In this document: positions 1 through 7,214 of the stretch, piece after piece | Layout: every line of letters starts with the position of its first letter | How positions within the stretch are numbered: position 1 is the stretch's first letter | NCBI GenBank assembly: GCA_964468415.1 | Contig: CAYXUS010000287.1 | Location: 1-7,214 of the forward strand | DNA: 7,214 nt | From: Caldithrix sp964468415 | GTDB lineage: Bacteria > Calditrichota > Calditrichia > Calditrichales > Calditrichaceae | Direction: 5' to 3' | Program-made: the position numbers and the translations under genes | The notes under the pieces: model-generated | Seen by the model: the letters and a program-made list of their open reading frames with translations, nothing else | Database searches by the model: none | What the model was told of the DNA's origin: nothing

Positions 1-1500
1 ATTTTGCCATTTACCGTCAGCGGGAGTTTGTCCATTTTGACGAAGATTGCCGGCACCATGTAGTCGGGCAGATATTCCAGAATGTGGTTTTTTAATTCGA
101 CTGTGTTCGGCTTTTGCCCTTCTTTGGGAACGTAATAGGCAATAAGCCGTGTTTCGTTTTGAATGGTTTTGGCTACCACGGCGGCTTCTTTAAGCGCCGG
201 ATGTTTGAGCAGAACCGCTTCGATTTCACCCAGCTCGATGCGAAATCCGCGTACTTTGACCTGATAATCGATGCGGCCCAGAAATTCCAGATTTCCGTCC
301 GGCAAAAAGCGGACTAAATCTCCGGTGCGATACAAGCGGCTGTGCAAAGGTTCGTTTTGTGCAAAGGGGTTGGGAATGAATTTCTCCGCGGTCAGGTCGG
401 GCTTATTCAGATAGCCGCGGGCCAATCCCGCACCGCTAATGTGCAGTTCTCCCGGAACCCCCAACGGAGTCAGGTTTAAGTGGGGATCGAGTACGTAAAC
501 ACGCACATTTTGCACGGGCCGACCGATGGGGACGGTATCCAGCGCAAAGTTTTCATCAACTTCGTAGGCCGTGGCGCAAATGGTAGCTTCGGTAGGACCG
601 TAACCGTTGACAAAATGCTTGCCCTGAGCCCAGCGCCGGGCCAGATCGGGATGGCATTTTTCACCGGCTGAAACAACCGAGCGCAATGAAGGAAAATCTT
701 CGGGACGTAAAATGTTCAGCACCGAAGGCGGCAAAGTAACATTGGTGATTTGGTGCGTTTTCATCAATTGAATTAATTCGCCCAGCGAAAGCAGCGTTTC
801 TTTTTTGGCCAGAACCAGGGCGCCTCCGGCCGTTAATGTGCTGAAAATTTCTTCGACCGAAGCATCGAAACTAAACGAGGCGAACTGCAGGGTACGTGAA
901 TTCTCGTCAACGTGGTAATTGCGCCGCGTCGATTGCAGCACATTGGCCAAACCCAGATGCTGCAGCATGGTGCCCTTGGGCATGCCGGTCGAGCCGGAAG
1001 TGTAGATGATGTAGGCCAGATTGCTCAGATTAACACTTACTTCCGGAGGTTCGGTGGGTAGTGTTTTTACGGGACTTTCATCGTCGATTAAGATGATTTC
1101 CTTCCCGCTTTGGCCTACTTTGCTTTGCAATTGCTGCGTCGTAAGAATGTGTCGCACGCCGGAATCTTCGATCATGTAACGCAAGCGTTCCGTGGGATAG
1201 GTGGGATCGAGCGGCAGATAAGCCGCACCGGCCTTAAACACGGCCAGAATGGCCATAATCATCCGGGGCGACCGATCCAGACAAATGCCTACGACGGTTT
1301 CGGGGCCTACGCCTTTTTGGCGTAAATAATGTGCCCATTGATTGGCAGCGCCATTAAGTTGCCCGTAAGTCCATTGCTCGTCTTCGAAAATCAGGGCGGT
1401 TTTTTGCGGCTGCTTTTCTGCCCAGCGGGCAATGGTTTCATGCACACATTCCAAAGAAGTGATGTCCACGTCTTCCGATTTGCTCCAGCGTTTGAGCAAA
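1..1500 (-). other. NRPS adenylation (A) domain, truncated by the window in motif A10
   Basis: The A domain activates an amino acid as its adenylate and loads it on the next PCP. All core motifs are visible: A1 WTYGQL (Trp at 1371-1373), A2 FKAGAAYLPLDPTYP, A3 YTSGSTGMPKG (972-1004), A4 FDASVEEIF (843-869), A5 NGYGPTEATIC (576-608), A6 GELHISGAGLARGYL, A7 YRTGDLVRF, A8 GRIDYQVKVRGFRIELGEIE, A9 LPDYMVP and the start of A10, LTVNGK. Aligned without gaps to GrsA, the specificity positions 235, 236, 239, 278, 299, 301, 322, 330, 331 and 517 read D, A, E, T, V, A, G, I, C and K. Asp235 and Lys517 indicate an ordinary alpha-amino acid. The T-V/I-A-x-I/V-C frame resembles aromatic-type codes (GrsA Phe is DAWTIAAICK), but Glu at 239 replaces Trp, so the substrate is uncertain. 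No methyltransferase or oxidase insertion is seen between A8 and A9. Confidence 0.95.
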
Positions 1501-4500
1501 AGCTCGCGTTCTGCGGCCGGTAAGACGTTTAGCTCGGACAGGGGAGCGGAAGGCTGTTCCACAATGGATTCGATCAGGGTTAAATAGTGCCCCAGCATGC
1601 GTTGCACCGTATCCGCATTGAAAAGATCGATGTTGTACCCCAGCGAAGCGGCCAATCCCTTGCCCGATTCCACAACCATCATGGTTAAATCGAACGGGGC
1701 AACGCCCTGTTCCAGATCCATCGATTCAATGGTCAAGCCGCCCAAATTGAGCTGCGCACCTTCGCGACTCAAAGCAAACTGCGAAAGTCCCTCGTCGTGC
1801 AGCAGATGAGCGCGTTCCAGCACAAACATGGTCTGGAAAAGCGGCGTACGGCTGGGGTCGCGTTCGGGCTGCAATTTTTCCACCAACAGCGTCAGCGGGT
1901 AATCCATGTGTTCAAACGTTTGCAGCACGGTTTGTTTTACGGCGTTCAAGAATTGTTCGAATGGTTGCCGAACGTCAACTTTCATACGCAGTGGCAAGGG
2001 GTTGACAAAATAGCCCACGGTGCGGGCAAACTCATTGACGGAACGACCGGCCGTGGGTGAGCCGACAATGATGTCGTCCTGATGGGTGTAACGGTTTAAA
2101 AGCAGAAAATAGCCGGCCAAGAGCACAGTGAATGGAGTTACGCCTTTTTGCTCGCAGAAGCGATGCACGCGCTCGGAGAGTTCGGCAGGGAACCACACGG
2201 TTTCGGTTTGCCCCTTAAAGGTTTGCACCGGCGGGCGAGGCCGGTCGGTGGGCAAATTCAAGACGGGTAAATCTCCGGCCAATTGCTCCGACCAGTAGGC
2301 AAATAAGTGCTCGCCGCGTTCCGAACGTAATAGTTCCTCCTGCCAGCGCACAAAATCGGTGTAATCGGCCACGACCGGCGGCAATACTTCAGGATTTCCG
2401 TTGTTGGCAAAAATTTGACTGAGCTCGTCCAGCAGAACCGCTTGCGACCAGATGTCGGTCACAATGTGGTGCATGACGAAAAGCAAGATGTGGTCGCGTT
2501 CACCGCGCTGAAAGAGAAAAATGCGCATTAACGGACCGTTCTCGAGATCAAAATGGCTGCCCACCTCCGCTTGCAGACGTTCGCGTAATTGTTCTTCCGA
2601 CAAATTCCGCACATCTTCTTCAACAAAGAAAACCGGCATGTCGGGATGGATGCGCTGGATCGGCTCTCCGTTTTTCAAATGAAAGGTAGTACGTAACGCG
2701 GGATGCCGTTCCACCAGAGCCTGAAACGATTCCCTGAGTAATTCTTTGTCAAATTCCGAACGAATGCGCACGGCATACGCCAGGTTAAAAATACTTTCGG
2801 GATTCATCGTATGCTGAAAGTACATGGCGCGTTGACCGTGCGAGAGCGGTGCTTCGATAATCTCGGTCTGTTTTTCGGACTTGGGAGCCGTTTTAACCTG
2901 GGGCGCCTGCAGCGAAGAATCTTCCAGTTGCTCCAGAATTTTACTACTCAGATCGTTGATGGACGGGCCCTGCAAAAGCGTTGCAATGGGGATGTTGGCA
3001 CCCAGCTGACGTTCCACATTGTTCTTTAATTCAATGGCCATCAGCGAATCGATGCCAAATTGGGTGATGGGCTGGCGGTGATTGATTTGCGATGAAGGCA
3101 CTTTGAGCACATTGGCCAGTTCCTGAGCCAAATATTCCCGAACCAGTTCAAAGCGTTCGTCCGGATTGGCCGCCAGAATGTCGCTTTTTTCCAGAGATTT
3201 CGTCGAATGCCCGTCTTTTTCACGACCCTGAGGCAAAAGTTCGCTGAGAACGGCCGGAATTTCCGCAGGGTCTTTTTTACCAAAGACGGCCCGCCAATCG
3301 GTTTCGGTTAGAACAAGGTGGCCTTTTTCAATAAAAATGAGTTCCTTGAGAACCTGCCAGCGGGCGTAGGCTACGCTCTCGGAAATTTCCGTGGGCCCTC
3401 CGATTTGCACGTGAACGGCAGGCAAACCGTTTTGTAAGCGTTGTGCGTGCAAAGCAAGCAATAAATTGTTGCAACGCGTGTTGTGCGCATCCTGATTGAA
3501 CAGGGTAAACGGCACGGCAGAAATGAAAAACTCCTGAGACGATTGTTGGGCAAGATGGAATATCCCGGTCAAATGCTCTTTGATTTGCCCGGACAGTTCG
3601 ATGGGAGCGTGCGTAATGGAAATAATGATGCCGCTCCATGCCGACGCCCCTGCTTTGTTTAAATCCGTTAAGATCTGCACCCCGGACGGCATTTCCGTTT
3701 TTGCCCTGGACGAGGCAACAAGCGGGAAAAAGTGCAAATTACGTGCGCCGTTGTCGCTCATCCACTGCAGAAGTGCACGGTTTACCGCAGAAAAATCACC
3801 GGCTACGAGATATGGTTTGTCCGCACGGAATAACCCACCGGAAAGGGATGCCTGTTCTTGCTCTGATGAAACGACCAACACACTTTTTTCAATTCCATGA
3901 CCCGATTTTAGTTGTGCCAGCGCCAGACTCAATTGGTTCTCGCCATACAACTGACGGGCCAGCGGACGGTAAACACCTTGCTCGATTTTGGGCAAAATTT
4001 CTTTCCAGAGCCGCTGAATTAATTTGGGCTGCTGTTTGGCCAGATGTTCCAGATCAATGGCAAAGAAGGCAATGTTGTGACGCAAGTTATGGTACACAAT
4101 CGATTGCTGGAACGCACCTTCCGGGTTCAGCTCGATGAATCGCCCGAAATCACGGAGCAGGGCAAAATTGTTCACAATATGTTCGTGCTCGGCCGTGTTG
4201 ATGATAATATCCACACCTTCATCGTGGGTAAGCTCTAAAATAGCGTCGATGTAATCCGGAGTTTTACTGTCAAAAATGTGCGATACTCCCAACGATTTTA
4301 AAAGGGGAATATTCTTTTCGTCTTTCACGGTCACCAAAATATCAACCTTGGATTGCCTGGCCACCTGAATAAGCGCCAGACCGGTGTGCGTATCCGCATT
4401 GTGGATGAGCAACCGTTCTCCGGGTTCGATTTTGGTAATGTAAGACAAAGCATAATGCGCCGTAAGAAAATCGTAAGGCATGGTGGCAGCTTCTTCGAAT

Positions 4501-7214
4501 GTGAGATTCTCGGGAAGCGGAACAATCAGTTCGGGAGCGGTTAATCCGTAACGCTGCAATCCGCCGTTGATCAATCCCATGACGCGTTGTCCCACCTGCC
4601 AGGCGTCGTGCACGCCTTCGCCCGCTTTACTTATGGTTCCGGCAAATTCAATTCCCAGATCGGCCCAGTACGATTTCTGTTCTTCCTGCACAAGGTTCAA
4701 ATCTCTGCGGTTTAAACCGACGGCTTCAATTTTTACTTCTAATTCGTTTTTACCGGGCACGTAGCGTTTCCCGGAAAGAGATGGCATTTCACCAAGTATG
4801 CCGGATTTTAAAAGCGGCATTTGATGGAGCAAACGTTCCACGTAAATTTTGCCCTCCCGCAGGGCCAAACGCTGTTCGTTAAAGGGGAGAAGGAGTGCCG
4901 TAAACAGGGTACGTCCGTCTGCTGTATCCAGATCGAGTTGTTTAATGGGGAATATCTCGCTTTCTTCCAGACTAAATGCCAGATCGCTGAGAAATGCGTG
5001 TTGTGGTTGAGGAGGAAGCAGTTGTCCGTTTACCTGCAAAGCCAAATGCGAAACGAACCAGAAGGCCTGCGGCTTGCGATCGATTTGTTTTAATGTGCGT
5101 AAAATGAATTGCAGAATGTCGGCCTGCTGGATGCCTTCCAGCGTGTTCCAGAAGTAAACGACCTCGCTGTTTTCATCGACCACAGATCGCAACAGGGCCT
5201 CGGCCTCCCGTTCCTGTGCCGGGTTAAGCCGCATGGTCAAATCTTCGGAAATTGCGTTTTCGTCGGAGAGAAAAACACGAATGCACTCGTAGCCTTTTTG
5301 TTGCAGTTGTTGAAACAATTGCTGAGCCCCATTGCTGTAATCGTCAAAAATCAGCCAGCGGTTGGCCAGTCGTCGATTGGCATTTTTGAGCTGCTCTTTG
5401 TTTAAAGGCTTCCATTGCATTGTGTAAACGATGTTGGCCAATGCTTCGTGCAAGGCAAATTTTTTCAGGCGTAAATCGCTTACGGCCAGTAAAACCTGTT
5501 CGCTGTCGTCCAACAGATAAAAATCGTAGCTTACTCCGGCGTGGTCGGTTTCATTCAAACGTAAATGGATCCAGAATTCCGGCTCGGCCGGACGCAACAC
5601 TTTAAAGCTTTTTAGAGCCTTTACGGTAAACAATCCAAGGTCTTTTTTTACATGGGCCAGGTTGGCCGTCATCAGCTGAAAAGCCAAATTCAAAATAAAG
5701 GGATTAATGTGGTAGTCTTTCCAGCCGGTGGCTTGAATGTTGTTCAAATTAACCCGGGCCAGCATTTCGGTGTCATCGGCCCACAATCCTTCGACGGCCG
5801 GAGCAATGGCTTCCGAGGCCATTGGAAATTGTTTGCCCGGCAAAGTAAGAAATCCGTTGACGTTTTCGACAGGTTGCAATTTTTGCATTAAATCCGAGAC
5901 GGGTCTGGGCGCTTCTTCTGTTAGTTGCTCGGGATTGACAATGGCGCCAATACTGTGCATGGTCCAGCTTTGCTCCGAAGTTTGCTGGCGCACCCGGCTG
6001 TAGGCCTGAAAGTAGGCCTTTTGCGAAGAAACCGGAGTAAGACTAAACTGCAATTGCCGGTTTTGTGAATCGTCGAAGCTGAAGATGTTTTTGAAAATGA
6101 CGTCTTCCAGAATTACCGTTTCATTGCGGAAAATTTGTCGGGAAGCGGCAATGGCCATTTCCAGATAGGCCGCTTCCGGCACAAACAATCGGGCGGCCTC
6201 CGGGTTCGGACTCAAAGAATGAATGTAATCGGGACGCAATTGAATGGTCCAGTTGACATTGGAAGAAAAGAAAGGCGAACTTTGAATTTCACCCAGCAAG
6301 GGATGAACAAATTCTTCGCCGGAACGTCCGCTTTCGCTTCGGGGCGCTTCTTCCAATTCGTCGGTAATCCAGTAGCGTTGGCGCTGGAAAGGATAGTGGG
6401 GAAGCTCGAGTAATTTTCCGTCTTTTGCGTAAATTCTGGCCCAATCCACCGGATAGCCAAGCGCGTACAACCGGCCAAACGTAAGTAACATGCGGCGTCG
6501 TTCCGGTTCTTTGCGCCGGATAGAAGGCAGAATAACCGCCTGTTTATTGTGCGCCTGCACGTTTTGTTTTAAGTAATTGCGCAGTACAGGGTGCGGACCA
6601 ATCTCAATAAACAAATTGTAATCTTCGTTTAGCAAGTAATCAATTGCATCGGAAAAGTGCACATACTCGCGCACATTCCGGGCCCAGTAATCGGCAGCGT
6701 AATCGCCTTCCTGAGCCAGCGTTCCGCGCACGGTAGAAATAAGCGGAATTTGCATGCCGTGGGTCATAATGCCGGCAAGAGATTCTTTCAGCTCGTCCAG
6801 GTAAGCATCCATAATGGGGCTGTGAAAGGCGTAATTCACCGGCAGCTTTTTGTGGAAGACATCTTTGCCTTCCAGTTGTTTGAACACTTCGTCAATGGCG
6901 GCTTCGTCACCGGAAATAACCGTAGAAGTTACACTATTCTGGGCGCCAATGGACAAACGGTCGGAAAAGGGTTCGATTAATTTTTGAACTTCTTCGAGCG
7001 GCAAATCGATGGCCGCCATTTTACCTTTGCCGGTGGCCTGTTGCATTAATCGGCTGCGGTGGTAAATCACCTTGACGGCCGTGTCCAGACTAAGCACTCC
7101 GGAAACATGGGCCGCCGCAACCTCGCCAACGCTGTGACCGACGACGGCGTCGGGCACAATGCCCCAGCTCCGCCACAATGCGGTTAAAGCCACCTGCAGC
7201 GCAAAAAGAGCCGG
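1..7214 (-). CDS. Hybrid type I PKS-NRPS megasynthase, internal fragment (partial at both ends)
   Basis: One open frame on the minus strand covers the entire window, about 2404 codons with no stop found. It builds a polyketide-peptide hybrid: the PKS part adds a malonyl-type extender, and the NRPS part condenses the chain with an amino acid. Domains in translation order, with residues counted from 7214, are AT (1-283), DH-like (301-598), KR structural half (599-795), ER-like (796-1115), KR catalytic half (1116-1311), ACP (1349-1422), C (1451-1890) and A (1905-2404). I checked the frame at the AT Ser, both DH motifs, the ER loop, the KR active site, the ACP Ser, the C-domain HHxxxD and A3-A5; all fall in the same register, so there is no net frameshift. 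The KS and the N-terminal part of AT lie beyond 7214. The PCP and any release domain lie below position 1. AT, ACP, C and A look functional while DH, ER and KR look dead. The protein is expected to be cytosolic; no membrane segment is evident. The specific product and gene name are not recognisable. Confidence 0.96.
1545..2864 (-). other. NRPS condensation (C) domain at the PKS-NRPS junction
   Basis: This domain forms the amide bond between the ketide on the upstream ACP and the aminoacyl group on the downstream PCP. Core motifs appear in order: C1 LSHGQRAMYF (near 2846), C2 RHPALRTTFHL, C3 MHHIVTDIWS (2445-2474), C4 YTDFVRWQEELL, C5 IIVGSPTAGR (ending at 2043), C6 GYFVNPLPLR and C7 RDPSRTPLFQTMFV. 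The catalytic second His is at 2466-2468 (residue 1583) and the motif Asp at 2454-2456. The residue after the Asp is Ile instead of the common Gly of HHxxxDG. Large residues there occur, from memory, in C domains that follow PKS modules, which fits the context. The domain lacks the extra motifs expected of epimerisation or cyclisation (DxxxxD) types. It looks active. Confidence 0.93.
2865..2948 (-). other. ACP-to-C interdomain linker
   Basis: About 28 residues between the end of the ACP and the first C-domain motif, rich in Ser, Pro, Lys, Gln and Glu (for example APQVKTAPKSEKQTE). It has no recognisable fold and is likely a flexible tether letting the ACP reach the C domain donor site. It marks the exact PKS-NRPS fusion point in this protein. 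Confidence 0.7.
2949..3170 (-). other. Acyl carrier protein (ACP) domain
   Basis: The ACP holds the growing chain as a thioester on a phosphopantetheine arm. The attachment site is clear: FGIDSLMAIEL, with the modified Ser at 3045-3047 (residue 1390). Helix one (FELVREYLAQELANVLKV) begins about 40 residues before it, and the closing helix SINDLSSKILEQLE follows at the usual distance. The QPITQFGIDSLMA form is typical of type I PKS carriers. It lies after the KR half and before a roughly 30-residue polar linker that leads directly into the C domain, so chain transfer from PKS to NRPS happens within one polypeptide and needs no docking domains. The intact Ser shows the module is still meant to carry a substrate even though its reductive domains look dead. 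Confidence 0.95.
3171..3281 (-). other. KR-to-ACP interdomain linker
   Basis: About 37 polar, charged residues (for example LPQGREKDGHSTKSLEKSD) join the last KR strand to ACP helix one. There is no motif and no sign of an extra domain. It is probably flexible. Confidence 0.65.
3282..3869 (-). other. Ketoreductase catalytic subdomain (KR), shortened and lacking catalytic Tyr; predicted inactive
   Basis: The catalytic half of a PKS KR is an SDR fold that reduces the beta-keto group with NADPH through Ser, Tyr and Asn. It is recognisable from KPYLVAGDFSAVN (3780-3815), which sits where YLITGGLGGLG belongs, from NGARNLHFF, from HAQRLQNGLPAVHVQIGGP (family RRAQGLPALSINWGPW), and from the terminal TETDWRAVF. 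The glycine-rich loop is lost. Aligned back from GLPA without gaps, catalytic Ser is kept (TCT, 3519-3521, residue 1232), the Tyr thirteen residues later is Asn (AAC, 3480-3482, residue 1245), and the Asn four further on is kept (3468-3470). The distance from the first strand to the GGP motif is about 140 residues, roughly 40-50 fewer than usual, with shrinkage between strand two and the HAAG-like THAP segment and again before the active site. No LDD-type stereochemistry motif is visible. The combination is strong evidence for an inactive KR. Confidence 0.82.
3870..4829 (-). other. Enoylreductase-like (ER) domain with degenerate NADPH loop, predicted inactive
   Basis: PKS ER domains are MDR-family, zinc-free reductases that use NADPH to saturate an enoyl-ACP. 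Substrate-side landmarks remain: VKIEAVGLNRRDL (family LNFRD), GIEFAGTISKAGEGV, GQRVMGL, and ATMPYDFLTAHYAL (family PxxxxTAxYAL). The cofactor-binding loop, normally HAAAGGVG, reads HNADTHTG (4380-4403, His at residue 938), so only the last Gly survives of the glycine-rich turn. The later family motif VLNSLxGE reads IINTAEHE, while the following GRFIEL is kept. Downstream, LLKSLGVSHIFDSK still follows the usual pattern of the second Rossmann strand. Length, about 320 residues, is normal and the frame is open. Loss of NADPH binding is inferred. It parallels the non-functional ER (ER0) known in fungal PKSs such as LovB, although there a separate ER acts in trans and DH and KR remain active. Confidence 0.82.
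4830..5420 (-). other. Ketoreductase structural subdomain (KRs, pseudo-Rossmann half)
   Basis: This is the non-catalytic half of a PKS ketoreductase, which in modules carrying an ER sits between the DH and the ER and packs against the catalytic half. It begins at MQWKPLN (5418-5420 is the Met), equivalent to the LxWxP motif that opens KR structural halves. The first beta strand RWLIFDDYSNGAQQL resembles the usual WLIFxDxxGxG strand-turn. The segments VVYFWNTLEG and QAFWFVSHLALQVNG match the later beta strands of this fold. A PIKQLDLDTAD stretch resembles the RxIDLDP end. About 197 residues fits the family, but the sequence is well diverged: the usual PLWGLGR helix start is replaced by AFLSDLAFSLEE. 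Assignment rests mostly on position and fold-like strand pattern. Confidence 0.75.
5421..6314 (-). other. Dehydratase-like (DH) domain, predicted catalytically inactive
   Basis: A double-hotdog DH domain normally removes water from a beta-hydroxyacyl-ACP using a His-Asp pair. The domain is identified by its opening HPLLGEIQSS (His at residue 304, 6303-6305), by VPEAAYLEMAIAA, which matches the family's FPGAAYLEMALAA segment, and by NPFILNLAFQLM, which matches HPALLDAALQ. Both catalytic residues are missing. In HxxxGxxxxP, counting back from the Pro at 6177-6179, the His position is Asn (AAC, 6204-6206) and the Gly position is Ala (6192-6194). A His lies five codons further upstream (6219-6221), but no Gly or correct spacing follows it. 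In the second motif the Asp is Asn (AAT, 5688-5690) and the leading His is also Asn (5703-5705), although the Gln (5676-5678) is kept. Length, about 295 residues, is normal for the family. Fold presence is well supported; inactivity is inferred from residue loss. No methyltransferase is inserted after it. Confidence 0.85.
6366..7214 (-). other. Acyltransferase (AT) domain of the PKS module, N-terminus cut by window edge
   Basis: This domain loads the extender unit from acyl-CoA onto the module's ACP. The active-site nucleophile motif GHSVGE is present, with Ser at residue 28 (7131-7133). The catalytic His is in YAFHSPIMD at residue 131 (6822-6824). The Ser-His spacing of 103 residues is usual for PKS ATs. 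Other family landmarks follow in order: RSRLMQ after the Ser, a SVTSTVISGDEAAI segment, IEIGPHPVL near the end, then the post-AT linker motif LPHYPFQRQRYW that leads into the DH. The selectivity tetrad is YAFH, mixed between malonyl-type HAFH and methylmalonyl-type YASH. The Phe at the third position is usually linked to malonyl, so malonyl-CoA is my best inference. The first conserved AT motif (GQGxQ) would be just beyond 7214. The domain looks intact and active. Confidence 0.93.

Noticed and set aside
3328..3639. Minus-strand open frames in other registers (also near 3041-3283, 4331-4525 and 6212-6478), which could have meant a frameshift or overlapping gene
   Set aside because: The main frame continues without a stop through each of them with family motifs on both sides in the same register. 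The alternative frames show no motifs.
3638..4138. A plus-strand open frame of 166 codons, overlapping another plus-strand frame at 3580-3900
   Set aside because: Lies entirely opposite the ER and KR codons of the megasynthase, has no recognisable domain and a composition typical of antisense shadow (runs of Arg, Pro, Ser, Cys). The minus-strand frame explains the sequence fully.
5421..5460. Possible C-methyltransferase insertion between DH and the KR structural half, as in fungal PKS-NRPS
   Set aside because: The DH end runs directly into the MQWKP motif with no room for a roughly 300-residue methyltransferase.
3282..6314. Possibility that the odd DH, ER and KR motifs result from sequencing frameshifts
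   Set aside because: Paired compensating indels would be needed at each motif. Immediate flanks align to the families in the same frame and only specific catalytic or cofactor residues differ.
1..7214. Promoters, terminators, ribosome binding sites or small RNAs inside the window
   Set aside because: The window is wholly intragenic. Any promoter-like AT-rich words or small inverted repeats fall within conserved coding motifs, and none stood out as convincing.

Overview
The whole window is the inside of one very large gene read on the minus strand. One frame (codons whose lowest base is a multiple of 3) stays open from 7214 down to 1, about 2404 codons. Neither its start nor its stop lies in the window. 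It encodes the middle of a hybrid type I polyketide synthase / nonribosomal peptide synthetase (PKS-NRPS). I see no RNA gene, mobile element, CRISPR array, promoter or terminator, and no intergenic gap.

Reading in the direction of translation (7214 to 1), the domain order is: acyltransferase (AT, entered just before its active-site Ser), dehydratase-like (DH), ketoreductase structural half, enoylreductase-like (ER), ketoreductase catalytic half (KR), acyl carrier protein (ACP), condensation (C) and adenylation (A). The window ends inside the A10 motif. A ketosynthase (KS) should lie beyond 7214. A peptidyl carrier protein (PCP) and probably an offloading domain should lie below position 1. 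Both are inferences from family architecture.

The striking point is the contrast between domains. AT, ACP, C and A keep essentially every diagnostic catalytic motif. All three members of the reductive loop are degenerate. The DH has lost its HxxxGxxxxP His and its second-motif Asp. The ER has lost its glycine-rich NADPH loop. The KR has lost its glycine-rich loop and its catalytic Tyr, and is clearly shortened. Yet the loop remains in frame with no stop or frameshift that I could find. The layout suggests a fully reducing PKS module whose reductive loop has become a catalytically silent scaffold. Its product would then be an unreduced beta-ketoacyl chain passed to the C domain and joined to the amino acid chosen by the A domain. 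The specificity residues of that A domain read D-A-E-T-V-A-G-I-C-K.

The organism is a bacterium: an intron-free megasynthase with bacterial-style A and C motifs and an integrated (cis) AT. Base composition looks moderate, near half G+C, with many AAA, TTT and TTA codons. I cannot assign a phylum from this; a Gram-negative, non-actinobacterial source (for example the Calditrichota/Bacteroidota area, or cyanobacteria) is only an impression.
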